A stretch of 64,000 nucleotides of DNA, from the NCBI GenBank assembly GCA_021815305.1, contig JAKAHC010000007.1, positions 62,001-126,000 on the forward strand, given 5' to 3'. Positions 17,198 to 25,911 of the stretch are shown in pieces. The notes beneath the pieces are model-generated. The model was not told the DNA's origin and ran no database searches. It saw only the letters and a list, made by a program, of their open reading frames with translations. Position 1 is the stretch's first letter, and every line of letters starts with the position of its first letter. The position numbers and the translations under genes are program-made. Source of the stretch: Deltaproteobacteria bacterium. Its GTDB lineage: Bacteria; Desulfobacterota; Deferrimicrobia; Deferrimicrobiales; Deferrimicrobiaceae.

Positions 17198-18247
17198 ATG
17201 GCGGCCATGGGCGAGTTCGAGCGGCACGAGCCGATCTTCGGATTCACCGGACCGGTGGCGCGGGGGGTGGCGGCATGCATCCTGATCGCGGCGATCACCG
17301 CGGCGCTGGTCTCCCTTCCCGAGCAATCCGCGGAGTGGCTCCGATCCCGGGAAATGATCCGGAAGCTCTACCTCCTCCCCATCCTGCTTTGCGCGGCCTG
17401 GTTCGGCGCCCGGGGGGCCGCGGCCAGCACGGTGGTGGCTACGCTGGTTTGCGTGGGGGTTCCGGGGAGCTTCTGGCCGGCGGATGTCCCGACCCGGGTG
17501 GAACGCGTCGGGGAGATCGCGGTCCTGTGGCTGGTGGGAGCGCTCGCGGCAAGCTTCTTCGAGCAGCAAAAGAAATATTTCCAGGACATCGAGGCGGCCA
17601 ACGACAACACCCTGCTGGCCCTTGCGTCCTCCCTCGACGTGCGGGAGCACAACACCGGAGTGCATTCCCAGCGGGTGGCGGACTACACGTTGCGGCTGGC
17701 GAAGGAGTTGGGGATCACCTGCCGGGAAGAGCTCGACGTCACCTGGCGCGGGGCGCTGCTCCACGATGTGGGGAAGATCGGCATCCCCGACGGGGTGCTC
17801 CTGAAACCCGGACCGTTGACCGAGGAGGAATGGAAGGTGATGCGGACCCACCCGGAGGTCGGGGACCGCATCCTCCGGAAGATCGAGTTTCTCCGTGCGC
17901 CGGCCGAGATCGTTCTCGCCCACCACGAACGGTACGACGGGTCGGGCTACCCGCGGGGGATTTCGGGCGATTCCATCCTTCTCGGGGCGCGCATGTTCGC
18001 CGTGATCGACGTCTACGACGCCCTGACCACGGACCGCTCGTATCACACGGCCCGTTCCCACGCCGAGGCGTTGCAGTCCCTCCGGAAGGGAGCGGGGACC
18101 CTTTTCGACCCGGCGATCGTATCGGCGTTCGGAAAGATTCCGTTCGAGGAACTCCGGGGGATCGCACGGAACAACCAGACGTCGCTGGTACTCGCGGTCG
18201 AGCCGGTTCCGTCGCTGCAGGGGGCGCCGGCAGTCTCCCCGCAATGA
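17198..18247 (+). CDS. Membrane HD-GYP domain protein (putative c-di-GMP phosphodiesterase)
   Basis: 349 residues. The N-terminal third carries three to four hydrophobic segments (about 22-120), an undefined membrane sensor. The C-terminal HD-GYP domain follows from about residue 140. Metal and catalytic motifs are intact: LLHDVGKIGIPD and HHERYDGSGYPRG, where the GYP triplet is present. This predicts hydrolysis of cyclic di-GMP at the inner membrane face. Two starts are possible, ATG 17198 or ATG 17207; neither has a Shine-Dalgarno sequence, and GATAAT directly precedes the first. It overlaps the Smr gene by ATGA, so the two are coupled. Confidence 0.88.
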   Translation: MAAMGEFERHEPIFGFTGPVARGVAACILIAAITAALVSLPEQSAEWLRSREMIRKLYLLPILLCAAWFGARGAAASTVVATLVCVGVPGSFWPADVPTRVERVGEIAVLWLVGALAASFFEQQKKYFQDIEAANDNTLLALASSLDVREHNTGVHSQRVADYTLRLAKELGITCREELDVTWRGALLHDVGKIGIPDGVLLKPGPLTEEEWKVMRTHPEVGDRILRKIEFLRAPAEIVLAHHERYDGSGYPRGISGDSILLGARMFAVIDVYDALTTDRSYHTARSHAEALQSLRKGAGTLFDPAIVSAFGKIPFEELRGIARNNQTSLVLAVEPVPSLQGAPAVSPQ

Positions 18248-18555
18248 TAGGGAAACCCTCTCCGGAGGGGGACGCGCCGCACCGCGTGCCTGTGGAGGAG
18301 AGCATCGATCTCCATGCCTTCTCCCCGCGCGACGTTGTGTCCGTGGTGGAGGAGTACCTCGCGGCGGCGGCATCGAAGGGGTTCTTGGAGGTCCGGCTCA
18401 TCCATGGGAAGGGGACGGGCGCGCAACGGGCCGCCGTCCGGCGCCTCCTTGCAAGGCATCCGCTGGTAGCGGGGTTTTCCGATGCCGCGCCCGGCGCCGG
18501 CGGTTGGGGGGCCACGAGAGTGGTCCTAGGACCCCCGCGGGACGTCACTTCTTGA
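18244..18555 (+). CDS. Smr domain protein
   Basis: Small 103-residue protein that is essentially one Smr (MutS2-type) domain. It shows the domain's DLHAFSPRDV block, the RLIHGKGTGAQRAAVRRLL block with the HGKG signature, and the closing GWGATRVVL. Smr domains are nucleases or RNA/DNA-structure binders; stand-alone versions act in RNA or ribosome quality control, but the role here is not known. The start ATG overlaps the HD-GYP stop by 4 bases. Its last 11 bases overlap the convergent arsR-type gene. Confidence 0.8.
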   Translation: MIGKPSPEGDAPHRVPVEESIDLHAFSPRDVVSVVEEYLAAAASKGFLEVRLIHGKGTGAQRAAVRRLLARHPLVAGFSDAAPGAGGWGATRVVLGPPRDVTS

Positions 18556-18892
18556 GGGAGATGTCCACCCGGTTGACGTTCTTGACGACCGCGCGGTCTT
18601 TCTTCACCCGTTCGTCGTTTTTCAGCGATTTCCGCAGCAGGGCCAGCCCCGACGCGTGCAGTTCGGTTTCGGGCTTCTCGGTGATCCTGTAGGCGATCCA
18701 CAGACCGTCCCGTTTCGATTCGACCAACCCCGCCTCGTAGAGGGTTTTCAGGTGGTGGGAGACGTTGGGCTGGGAACCCTTCAGCACGTACTGGATTTCG
18801 CATACGCATAGGGGCCGGGTTTCCAGCATCTTGAGGATCCGTATCCGGGTTTCGTCGGAAAGCGCCTTGAACAGCTTCGTGGTTTTCTTCAA
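18545..18892 (-). CDS. ArsR-family metal-type transcriptional repressor
   Basis: Winged-helix regulator of 115 residues. The helix-turn-helix is seen in GSQPNVSHHLKTLYEAGLVE. Ahead of it, LCVCEIQ has the Cys-x-Cys pair used by ArsR/SmtB proteins to sense As(III), Cd or Pb. The C-terminal about 35 residues are basic and extend beyond the usual core. The start is TTG, backed by AAGGAGGT 9 bases upstream; no ATG fits. An 8-base palindrome ATTCGAAT lies between that site and the start codon and could be an autoregulatory operator. No arsenic or metal-resistance gene adjoins it, so the target is unknown. Confidence 0.85.
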   Translation of the reverse strand: MKKTTKLFKALSDETRIRILKMLETRPLCVCEIQYVLKGSQPNVSHHLKTLYEAGLVESKRDGLWIAYRITEKPETELHASGLALLRKSLKNDERVKKDRAVVKNVNRVDISLKK

Positions 18893-18915
18893 TTCGAATA
18901 TACCTCCTTGCGTTC

Positions 18916-18945
18916 AGCCTACTCTCCCGGTCTCCTTACGGTCAA
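18916..18945 (-). promoter_or_regulatory. Putative promoter of the ArsR-type gene
   Basis: On the minus strand TTGACC is followed after 18 bases by TAGGCT, about 25 bases ahead of the AAGGAGGT ribosome-binding site. The -35 match is good, the -10 match only partial. Confidence 0.35.
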
Positions 18946-19020
18946 GAGCAGGATTCGGGAAATGCGGACGGGGTTTTTCTCCGGGGGGAAGCAACGGCGG
19001 GCCGGCGATGTCGGCGCCGA

Positions 19021-19029
19021 TGGTATGAT
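19021..19029 (+). promoter_or_regulatory. Putative extended -10 promoter for ubiD operon
   Basis: TGGTATGAT is an extended -10 element (TG, one base, TATGAT). It would start transcription near 19036, just ahead of the GAGGAGGGGGGGAGG ribosome-binding stretch of ubiD. No clear -35 box accompanies it. Confidence 0.4.
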
Positions 19030-19068
19030 GGTCCCATCCCGGCATCCTGAAGAGGAGGGGGGGGAGGC

Positions 19069-20511
19069 ATGGCGTTTCGCGACCTGCGGGAGTATCTCGC
19101 CGCGCTCGAGGCGCGGGGGGAGCTGCGAAGGATCAGGGCGCAGGTGTCGCCCGAGCTCGAGGCGGCGGAGATCGCCGACCGTGCGGTGAAGTCCGGCGGG
19201 CCGGCCCTGCTGTTCGAGAACGTTGCGGGGACCTCCGTCCCTCTGGCGATGAACCTCTTCGGAACGTTGGAACGGATGTGCCTCGCCCTGGGCGTGGAAC
19301 GGCTGGACGATATCGCGGCGCGGGTCCGGGAAGTGATCGAGCCGGAGATCCCCACGAACTTCCTCGAGAAGCTCAGGATGCTCCCCAAGCTGGCGCGGCT
19401 GGCCGATTTCGTTCCCCGCACCGTGTCCTCCGCCCCGTGCCAGGAGGTGGTGGAGAAGGAGAAACCTTCCCTTTCCGTCCTCCCGGTCGTCAAGACGTGG
19501 CCGGGGGACGGGGGCCCGTTCCTCACGTTGCCCATGGTGTTCACGAAGGACGTCCGCACCGGGCGCCGCAACGTCGGGATGTACCGGATGCACGTCTACG
19601 ACGAAACGACCACGGGGATGCACTGGCACGTCCACAAGGGGGGGGCGCAGCATTACCGCGGGTTCCGGAAACTGGGGGAGCGGATGCCCGTGGCGGTGGC
19701 TCTGGGTGGCGACCCCGCGACGATCTTCGCGGCGTCGGCGCCGCTGCCCGAGGACGTCGACGAGATGATGTTCTCCGGATTCCTGCGGAAGGAACCGGTG
19801 GAGCTCGTTCGGTGCGCGACCGTGGACCTCGAGGTGCCTGCCCACGCCGAGGTGATCCTGGAAGGATACGTCGATCCGGACGATCTTCGCACGGAGGGGC
19901 CCTTCGGCGACCACACCGGCTACTATTCCCTCGCCGACGAGTATCCCGTGTTCCACATGACGTGCATGACGCGGCGCCGGAAGCCGATCTACCCCGCGAC
20001 GATCGTCGGGAAGCCGCCGATGGAGGACGTCTACCTCGGGAAGGCGACGGAGCGGATCTTCCTCCCGCTGCTCCGGAAGATCGTCCCCGAAGTGACGGAC
20101 ATGAACCTCCCGATCGAGGGGATCTTCCACAATTTCGCCTTTTTTTCCATCGACAAACGGTACCCGGGGCACGCCCGGAAAGTGATGAGCGCCGTGTGGG
20201 GGCTGGGGCTGCTCATGTTCTCCAAGTTCGTCGTCGTGTTCGATTCGGATGTGAACATCCAGGACCTCTCCGAGGTGCTTTGGCGGATCGGGAACAACGT
20301 GGACCCGCGCCGCGACACGATGATCGTGGAAGGACCGGTGGACGCCCTCGAGCACGCCTCGCCGATCCCTCGCTACGGTTCGAAGATGGGGATCGACGCC
20401 ACGCGGAAGTGGCCCTCCGAGGGGTTCGCACGCGAGTGGCCCGAGGACATCGCGATGCCGAAGGAAGTCGTCGACCTCGTCACCCGCCGATGGAAGGAGT
20501 ACGGCCTCTGA
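19069..20511 (+). CDS. ubiD: UbiD-family prenylated-FMN decarboxylase
   Basis: Decarboxylase that removes the ring carboxylate from a prenylated aromatic intermediate during quinone synthesis, using prenylated FMN supplied by UbiX. It has 480 residues, the family's normal size. The conserved cofactor-loop text is seen in IPLEGPFGDHTGYYS-like LRTEGPFGDHTGYYSL (Glu-Gly-Pro-Phe-Gly) and in the C-terminal GSKMGIDATRKW. It heads ubiD-ubiA-ubiX, so the pathway is quinone synthesis: in a strict menaquinone producer this trio would be the late futalosine-pathway set (MqnL/MqnP/MqnM). Which quinone is made cannot be told here. The start ATG follows a very strong purine stretch. Confidence 0.92.
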   Translation: MAFRDLREYLAALEARGELRRIRAQVSPELEAAEIADRAVKSGGPALLFENVAGTSVPLAMNLFGTLERMCLALGVERLDDIAARVREVIEPEIPTNFLEKLRMLPKLARLADFVPRTVSSAPCQEVVEKEKPSLSVLPVVKTWPGDGGPFLTLPMVFTKDVRTGRRNVGMYRMHVYDETTTGMHWHVHKGGAQHYRGFRKLGERMPVAVALGGDPATIFAASAPLPEDVDEMMFSGFLRKEPVELVRCATVDLEVPAHAEVILEGYVDPDDLRTEGPFGDHTGYYSLADEYPVFHMTCMTRRRKPIYPATIVGKPPMEDVYLGKATERIFLPLLRKIVPEVTDMNLPIEGIFHNFAFFSIDKRYPGHARKVMSAVWGLGLLMFSKFVVVFDSDVNIQDLSEVLWRIGNNVDPRRDTMIVEGPVDALEHASPIPRYGSKMGIDATRKWPSEGFAREWPEDIAMPKEVVDLVTRRWKEYGL

Positions 20512-20513
20512 TC

Positions 20514-21395
20514 ATGTTCCGGCGCATCGCCGTCTACCTCGAGATGGTCAAGGTGGCGCATACGGTCTTCGCGCTGCCGTTCGCCCTGACCGGGATGTTC
20601 CTCGCGGCCGGGGAGACGGGGAACGCGTACGCCATCCCCGCCCGCCGGACCGTCTTCTACATCGTGCTGGCGATGGTGGGGGCGCGAAGCGCCGCGATGG
20701 GGTTCAACCGGCTGGTGGACGCCGACATCGACGCGAGGAACCCACGGACGAAGGCGCGGGCGATCCCCTCCGGGCAGGTGAGCCGCCCGATGGCAAGCGT
20801 GTTCATCCTCATGTCCGTCGTACTGCTCGAGCTGTCGGCGGCCAAGCTCAACCCCCTGTGCCTCAAGCTCTCTCCGGTCCTCCTGTTCCTGCTCTTCTCC
20901 TATTCGTACATGAAGCGGTTCACCTGGGCGTCCCACGTCGTTCTCGGGGCGTGCCTCGGGGCGGCCCCGGCGGCGGCCTGGATCGCGGTGACGGGGGAGT
21001 TCGACGCCCGGATCCTGCCGATCTGTTTCGCCGTCCTGTTCTGGGTCGCCGGATTCGATGTCCTGTACGCCCTGCAGGACATCGAATTCGACCGGGACGC
21101 GGGGCTCCACTCCATTCCGCGCCGCCTGGGCGTGGGGCCGTCCCTGTGGATCGCGCGGGCGTTCCACTTGGTCATGGCGGGCCTCCTGCTCGTGGGGTAT
21201 CATGAGTTCGGACTGGGTGGTTGGTACCTGGCGGGAATCGCCCTGTGCTTCGGGGTGCTGGCGTACGAACACGCGATCGTCCGGGAGGACGATCTTTCGC
21301 GGCTGAACATGGCGTTCTTCAACCTCAACGGGGTGGTGAGCATCGCTTTCTGCCTGTTCACCTACCTCGACCTGGTGTTGCGGGGCGTCCGATGA
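20514..21395 (+). CDS. ubiA: UbiA-family prenyltransferase
   Basis: Integral membrane aromatic prenyltransferase (293 residues, eight to nine helices) that attaches the polyprenyl tail to the quinone ring precursor. Both Mg-diphosphate motifs are present: NRLVDADIDARN (N-x3-D-x3-D) and DIEFDRDAG (D-x3-D). The start ATG lies 2 bases after the ubiD stop, and the end overlaps ubiX by ATGA. Together with ubiD and ubiX it forms a compact set for late quinone assembly, which fits the complex I operon in the same window. The futalosine-type MqnP is an equally good name. Confidence 0.92.
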   Translation: MFRRIAVYLEMVKVAHTVFALPFALTGMFLAAGETGNAYAIPARRTVFYIVLAMVGARSAAMGFNRLVDADIDARNPRTKARAIPSGQVSRPMASVFILMSVVLLELSAAKLNPLCLKLSPVLLFLLFSYSYMKRFTWASHVVLGACLGAAPAAAWIAVTGEFDARILPICFAVLFWVAGFDVLYALQDIEFDRDAGLHSIPRRLGVGPSLWIARAFHLVMAGLLLVGYHEFGLGGWYLAGIALCFGVLAYEHAIVREDDLSRLNMAFFNLNGVVSIAFCLFTYLDLVLRGVR

Positions 21396-22057
21396 AGGTT
21401 CTCCTCGGCATATCGGGCGCCAGCGGAGCGGCGTACGGCGTGCGCACCGCCGCCCTCCTGCTGGCCCAGGGCGTCGACCTGCACGTCCTGGCGACGAAGA
21501 CGGGATGGGAGATCCTCGCGGCCGAGGTGGGGGGCGGCAGGCTCCCCGCCGCACTCGAGGCCAGGAGGAGGTGGCTTTCCCGCCTGGTTTCCGCGTCGCG
21601 GCCGTTCCGCCTCTACGCGGAGGACGACTTCGGCATCCCCTTCGCTTCCGGCTCCAACTCCCTCGATGCCATGATCGTCGCCCCCTGCTCCATGGGCACC
21701 ATCGGCCGGATCGCCCACGGCGTCTCCTCGTCGGCGCTGACCCGCTGCGCCGACGTCGTGCTCAAGGAGCGGAAGCCCCTGGTCCTCGTCGCCCGGGAGA
21801 CGCCTCTTTCGGTCATCCATCTGGAAAACATGCTGGCCGTCGCCCGCGCGGGGGCGTGCGTCCTCCCCGCGTGCCCGGGGTTCTACCACCGGCCCGAAAC
21901 GGTTTCCTCGCTGGTGGACTTCGTGGCGTCCCGGGCTCTCTCCTGCATCGCGATCGACGCCGGGGCGCACCCCCGGTGGGGAACGACGCGGGACGAAGAT
22001 CGGCGTGCGGCAGCGCGGCGGAGCCGCGCCGCCAGGCAAGGAGGGGTGCGACGATGA
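21392..22057 (+). CDS. ubiX: UbiX flavin prenyltransferase
   Basis: Makes prenylated FMN, the cofactor of UbiD. It has 221 residues, with the N-terminal flavin-binding GISGASGAAYGVR, the APCSMGTIGRIAHG loop and the C-terminal block ETPLSVIHLENM followed by PGFYHRPET, all typical. The last about 25 residues are Arg/Ala-rich and not part of the usual core. The ATGA overlaps at both ends couple it to ubiA upstream and to the receiver protein downstream. Confidence 0.94.
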   Translation: MKVLLGISGASGAAYGVRTAALLLAQGVDLHVLATKTGWEILAAEVGGGRLPAALEARRRWLSRLVSASRPFRLYAEDDFGIPFASGSNSLDAMIVAPCSMGTIGRIAHGVSSSALTRCADVVLKERKPLVLVARETPLSVIHLENMLAVARAGACVLPACPGFYHRPETVSSLVDFVASRALSCIAIDAGAHPRWGTTRDEDRRAAARRSRAARQGGVRR

Positions 22058-22410
22058 AAAGGGTTCTGGTGGTGGACGACGAGGAGAGCATCCGCGAGCT
22101 GTACCGCGCCGACCTCGCCGACGACGGGTACGAGGTGGGGCTTGCCGCGGACGGCGGGCAGGCGATCCGCCTCCTGGAAACGTTCCGGCCGGACCTGGTG
22201 ACGCTCGACATCAAGCTCCCCGATTTCGACGGCATCGAGGTGCTCCGACGCATCCGCGAGAGGAATTCCACGATCCCCGTCATCCTGGTGACCGCCTTCG
22301 GAGAGTTCAAGCAGGACTTCAACACGTGGGCCTCGGACGCCTACATCGTCAAGTCCCACGACACCACGGAGCTCAAGGAAGCGGTCCGGAAGCTGCTGGG
22401 GGACGGATGA
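22054..22410 (+). CDS. Single-domain response regulator
   Basis: 118-residue stand-alone receiver domain. The acidic pair Asp8/Asp9, phospho-acceptor Asp52 (TLDIKLPD), the switch Thr in LVTAFGE and the Lys in AYIVKS are present, so it should be phosphorylated. There is no output domain; such proteins work by protein contact or as phosphorelay shuttles. It begins inside the ubiX stop and ends inside the start of the GAF protein, so all three are coupled. The cognate kinase is not adjacent. Confidence 0.85.
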   Translation: MKRVLVVDDEESIRELYRADLADDGYEVGLAADGGQAIRLLETFRPDLVTLDIKLPDFDGIEVLRRIRERNSTIPVILVTAFGEFKQDFNTWASDAYIVKSHDTTELKEAVRKLLGDG

Positions 22411-23501
22411 AGACCCTGTCGGTTCTCCTCTCGGCGATGCGGGGCGACCGCCGGCCCAAGGACGGCCCGCGAGAAGTCTCGCTGGCCGCGGCATTGACCT
22501 CCGGCCTCTACGAGGTGTCCCAGGCCATGAGCTCCCCGGGAGGGGATGTCCAGCGGAGCCTCGACCTCATCACTTCGGCAGCCGCCAGCATCCTGCGCGT
22601 GGAACGCTGCGTACTGCTCCTGTCGGAGCCGGGAGTGGATCACATGGTCGTCCGGTCCACGGCCGGAATTCCCCGCGGGAGGCAGTTCGACAAGTATCGC
22701 CAGGAGATCTACCGCATGGTCCTGGGGCCGATCCTCTCTTCGGGGGAGGGAATGATCGTCACCGAGAGGAGGCCGGAGACGGACCGCAACCTCCTGCGGC
22801 TGATGCGGCGTCTGGACATCAAGGGATTTCTCGCGGCGCCCGTGGGCATGGGAGCCAACACGATCGGGTTGATGGCGGCGGCGACCCCGCTGGACGGGAG
22901 GGACCTGCTGGACGCGGACCTGAAGCTGCTGTCGGTCCTGGCGAACTTCGCGGCGATCGCGCTCGAGAACGCGGCGCTCGTCGCCCGGCTCGACAAGAAG
23001 GCGAGGAAGCTCACGGCGATCTTCGAGATCAGCCAGGCGCTCAACGACGAGACCGATCCCGCCGTCCTGTTCCAGCTCATCGTCGACCGGGCCGTGGATC
23101 TGATGGGCGCATCTTCGGGATCGGTCATCCGTGTGGACCACGCCACGGGGATGCTCTACATCGAGGCGGAGCGGGGGCTGGGGCAGACGGTGAAAAGCGC
23201 CATCCGTCTCCGTCTCGGGGAGGGGGTCACCGGGTGGGTCGCCCGGGAAGGGACGCCGCTCCTGGTCCCCGACGTTCGGTCCGATCCCCGCTACGTGGAG
23301 GCGAACCCGAAGGTGTTGTCCGAGATGGCCGTGCCGGTGAAATGGGGGAAAGAGGTGATCGGTGTGGTCAACCTCGACCACCACCGGGTGGGCGGTTTCA
23401 ACGAAGAGGACCTGGAGCTTCTGACCGCCTTCGGAAACGTTGCGGCGGTTGCGCTGCGCCATGCCGACTTCCCCGGCGACTGGACGCGGAATCCCGAGTA
23501 G
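22407..23501 (+). CDS. Tandem GAF domain protein
   Basis: 364-residue soluble protein with two GAF sensor domains (about 45-190 and 215-355) joined by a helical linker (ENAALVARLDKKARKLTAIF). The second domain has the clear GAF signature VTGWVAREGTPLLVPDV and ends with ELLTAFGNVAAVALRHA. No kinase, cyclase or DNA-binding output is fused, so it presumably partners with the receiver protein it overlaps (ATGA) or with the GGDEF protein downstream. The ligand is unknown. Confidence 0.8.
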   Translation: MKTLSVLLSAMRGDRRPKDGPREVSLAAALTSGLYEVSQAMSSPGGDVQRSLDLITSAAASILRVERCVLLLSEPGVDHMVVRSTAGIPRGRQFDKYRQEIYRMVLGPILSSGEGMIVTERRPETDRNLLRLMRRLDIKGFLAAPVGMGANTIGLMAAATPLDGRDLLDADLKLLSVLANFAAIALENAALVARLDKKARKLTAIFEISQALNDETDPAVLFQLIVDRAVDLMGASSGSVIRVDHATGMLYIEAERGLGQTVKSAIRLRLGEGVTGWVAREGTPLLVPDVRSDPRYVEANPKVLSEMAVPVKWGKEVIGVVNLDHHRVGGFNEEDLELLTAFGNVAAVALRHADFPGDWTRNPE

Positions 23502-23547
23502 GAAATAATAGGCCGGGAAGCGGCATGTCCGCCGGAGCGGGAGCGCC

Positions 23548-24486
23548 TTGTCGAAGTCCGTTCTCATCGCACGCCCATTGTGGCCCGTCCTGCGCCGGCT
23601 CGGCGAGGATCTCTCCTCGCGGGGGTATTCGGTAAGATGCTGCGGTTCATGGGGCGAACTCCTGGAAAACCGGGTGGAGTGCGCGGAGTTGGGGGGGCTT
23701 TTCCTTGGGGAGTACGGCGCCGCGGTCGAGGAAGAGGAGATCCTCCGGCGGTTCCGGAAACGCAACGGGGGACGCGGGGTTCCGGTCCTTCTCGTGGGAG
23801 GAAGGAACGCCCTCGGGAAGGCGCGGCGGTTCCGGGAAGCCGGGGCGGACCTGGTTTTTCCGGCGGACCTTTCCGCCTCGGAGCTCCTGGAGCAGGCGCA
23901 GCCGATCCTTGCATACCGGGAGATGTACCGGGACCTCGTTGAGGCAAACCGGGAGCTCACGGACCTCGCGATGGTGGACGGCCTGACGGGATTGCCCAAC
24001 CGCCGTCGCTTCTCCCTCGACCTGGGTCGCATCATCGAGATGTCGAGGCGAATCGGGCGTCCCCTGTCGTGCATCGTTACGGATATAGATGATTTCCGGC
24101 GGGTCAACGAGGCATACGGCCCGCCGGTGGGGGACAGCGTGATCCGGCAGTTCGGCAGCGTGTTGAACAGGGCGAAAAGAAGCTACGACACCGTTGCCCG
24201 CCTGGGGGGGGACGAGTTCGTGTGGCTTCTGGTGAACGCGGATGCGGGGCAGGCGGCCCGGGCCGCGGCCCGGGCGCACCGGATGGTCACGGAGAGCGCG
24301 TTCAACGGGAACCATGTCCCGGTCCGGGTGACCGCCACGTGGGGCGTGGCGTCCCTCGCTCCCGGGGGCGAGTGGGGCGCGCAGACCCTCGTGGAGAACG
24401 CCGACCGCGCCCTGTACTGGGGCAAGGAAAGCGGGAAGAACGTGGTGCGGTGCTATCCTCCGCGGAAGGAGGGAGGCGATGCGTAG
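23548..24486 (+). CDS. Diguanylate cyclase with degenerate receiver domain
   Basis: 312 residues. The first about 120 have a receiver-like pattern but lack the acidic pocket and phospho-Asp (the expected strand reads GGLFLGEYG), so this is a pseudo-receiver. The rest is a GGDEF domain, with DGLTGLPNRRRF, the intact active site LGGDEF and an upstream RSYD (R-x2-D) that matches the product-inhibition site. It is predicted to make cyclic di-GMP with feedback control. The start is TTG preceded by GGAGCGGGAG; no ATG is in frame. It overlaps def by 8 bases. Confidence 0.85.
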   Translation: MSKSVLIARPLWPVLRRLGEDLSSRGYSVRCCGSWGELLENRVECAELGGLFLGEYGAAVEEEEILRRFRKRNGGRGVPVLLVGGRNALGKARRFREAGADLVFPADLSASELLEQAQPILAYREMYRDLVEANRELTDLAMVDGLTGLPNRRRFSLDLGRIIEMSRRIGRPLSCIVTDIDDFRRVNEAYGPPVGDSVIRQFGSVLNRAKRSYDTVARLGGDEFVWLLVNADAGQAARAAARAHRMVTESAFNGNHVPVRVTATWGVASLAPGGEWGAQTLVENADRALYWGKESGKNVVRCYPPRKEGGDA

Positions 24487-24949
24487 GAACATTCTCGTCT
24501 ACCCCGACCCGTTCCTCTCCCGGAAGGCTTCTCCGGTGGCCGCCGTGGACGAGAAAGTCCGGACGCTGATCCGGGACCTGTTCGAGACGATGTACGACGC
24601 CGACGGCATCGGCCTCGCGGCGCCCCAGGTGGGCGTCGGGAAGCGGGTCATCGTCGTCGACGTATCCCCCGTCGACGAGACGGCCGCTCCGGTGGCGCTC
24701 GTGAACCCCGAGATCGTGGCGCGGGAAGGTCTGTGCGTCGGCATGGAAGGGTGCCTGAGCATCCCCGGCGTCCAGGGAGAGGTCCTCCGCGCGGAAACCG
24801 TCGTCGTGCGCGGCCTGGACGGGGGGGGGGATCCGGTGCGGCTCGAGGCCGGCGGGATCCTGTCCCGTGCGCTGCAGCACGAGATCGACCACCTGGACGG
24901 GGTGCTGTTCATCGACCGGATCCCCTCCGAAGCAGCCACCGCGAAGTGA
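24479..24949 (+). CDS. def: Peptide deformylase
   Basis: Removes the N-terminal formyl group from new proteins. It has 156 residues and all three metal-site motifs: GIGLAAPQ, EGCLSIPG (Cys ligand) and QHEIDHLDG (two His ligands and the catalytic Glu). It stands in the classic order def-fmt-rsmB. The start overlaps the end of the GGDEF gene by 8 bases, so expression may be tied to it. Confidence 0.96.
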   Translation: MRRNILVYPDPFLSRKASPVAAVDEKVRTLIRDLFETMYDADGIGLAAPQVGVGKRVIVVDVSPVDETAAPVALVNPEIVAREGLCVGMEGCLSIPGVQGEVLRAETVVVRGLDGGGDPVRLEAGGILSRALQHEIDHLDGVLFIDRIPSEAATAK

Positions 24950-24981
24950 GTCCGCCGCAGCCCGGAGCCCGCGCCGGACCG

Positions 24982-25911
24982 ATGCGTGCGGTGTTCATGG
25001 GGACGCCGCGTTTTGCCGTCCCTTCCCTTTCCGCGCTGGCGGCGGTGGCGAACGTCACCCTGGCGATGTGCAACCCCGACCGGCCCTCGGGCCGCGGCCA
25101 GGCCGTGGTTCCCCCTCCCGTGAAGGAAGAGGCGCACAGGCTCGGGATCCCGGTGTTCCAGCCGGAGAAGGCCCGCCATCCCGAAGCCGTAGCCCGCATC
25201 GCGGCCGAGTCGCCCGACCTGATCGTGGTCGTGGCGTACGGACACATCCTTCCCAAGTCGATCCTCGACATTCCCCGCCGGATGTGCGTCAACGTACACG
25301 CCTCTCTCCTCCCCCGGTACCGGGGCGCCGCCCCGATAAACTGGGCTGTGGCGCGCGGGGAGACGACCACGGGCGTGACGATCATGAAGATGGACGAGGG
25401 GATGGACACGGGCCCGATGCTCCATGTGCGCGAGATCCCGATCGGGGAGGAAGACACCGCGGAGACGATGTACGGCAGGCTGTCGCTCCTCGGGGCGGAA
25501 GCGCTCCTCGATGCACTCGGGAAACTCCACGAGGGCACACTCCGCGAAATTCCGCAGGACCCTTTCCTGGCCACGTACGCTCCCATGCTGAAAAAGGAGC
25601 ACGGCCGGATCGACTGGACGTGTCCCGCGCGGGAGGTGCGGAACCTCGTCCGGGGGATGACGCCGTGGCCGTCCGCCACCACGGGCCACCGAGGGAAGTC
25701 GCTCAAGATCCTCTCCTCCGTCGCGGAGGCTTGCTCCGGCAGGGGGGGGGAGCCCGGCGAGGTGGTCGGCGTGGAGCGCGCGGGGATCTTGGTGGCTTGC
25801 GGCGAAGGGATCCTCCGGCTGCTCACCGTGCAGCCCGAGGGCAGGAAGGGAATGGACGCCTGGGCGTACGCGCAGGGACGCCGCGTGGCGAGGGGGGAAC
25901 GGCTATCGTAA
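24982..25911 (+). CDS. fmt: Methionyl-tRNA formyltransferase
   Basis: Formylates initiator Met-tRNA using 10-formyl-tetrahydrofolate. It has 309 residues; the N-terminal Rossmann domain shows MGTPRFAVPSL and the folate/catalytic block NVHASLLPRYRGAAPINWA with the SLLP motif. The C-terminal tRNA-binding domain follows from about residue 205. The start ATG lies 32 bases after def. The gene ends within the presumed start region of rsmB. Confidence 0.96.
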   Translation: MRAVFMGTPRFAVPSLSALAAVANVTLAMCNPDRPSGRGQAVVPPPVKEEAHRLGIPVFQPEKARHPEAVARIAAESPDLIVVVAYGHILPKSILDIPRRMCVNVHASLLPRYRGAAPINWAVARGETTTGVTIMKMDEGMDTGPMLHVREIPIGEEDTAETMYGRLSLLGAEALLDALGKLHEGTLREIPQDPFLATYAPMLKKEHGRIDWTCPAREVRNLVRGMTPWPSATTGHRGKSLKILSSVAEACSGRGGEPGEVVGVERAGILVACGEGILRLLTVQPEGRKGMDAWAYAQGRRVARGERLS

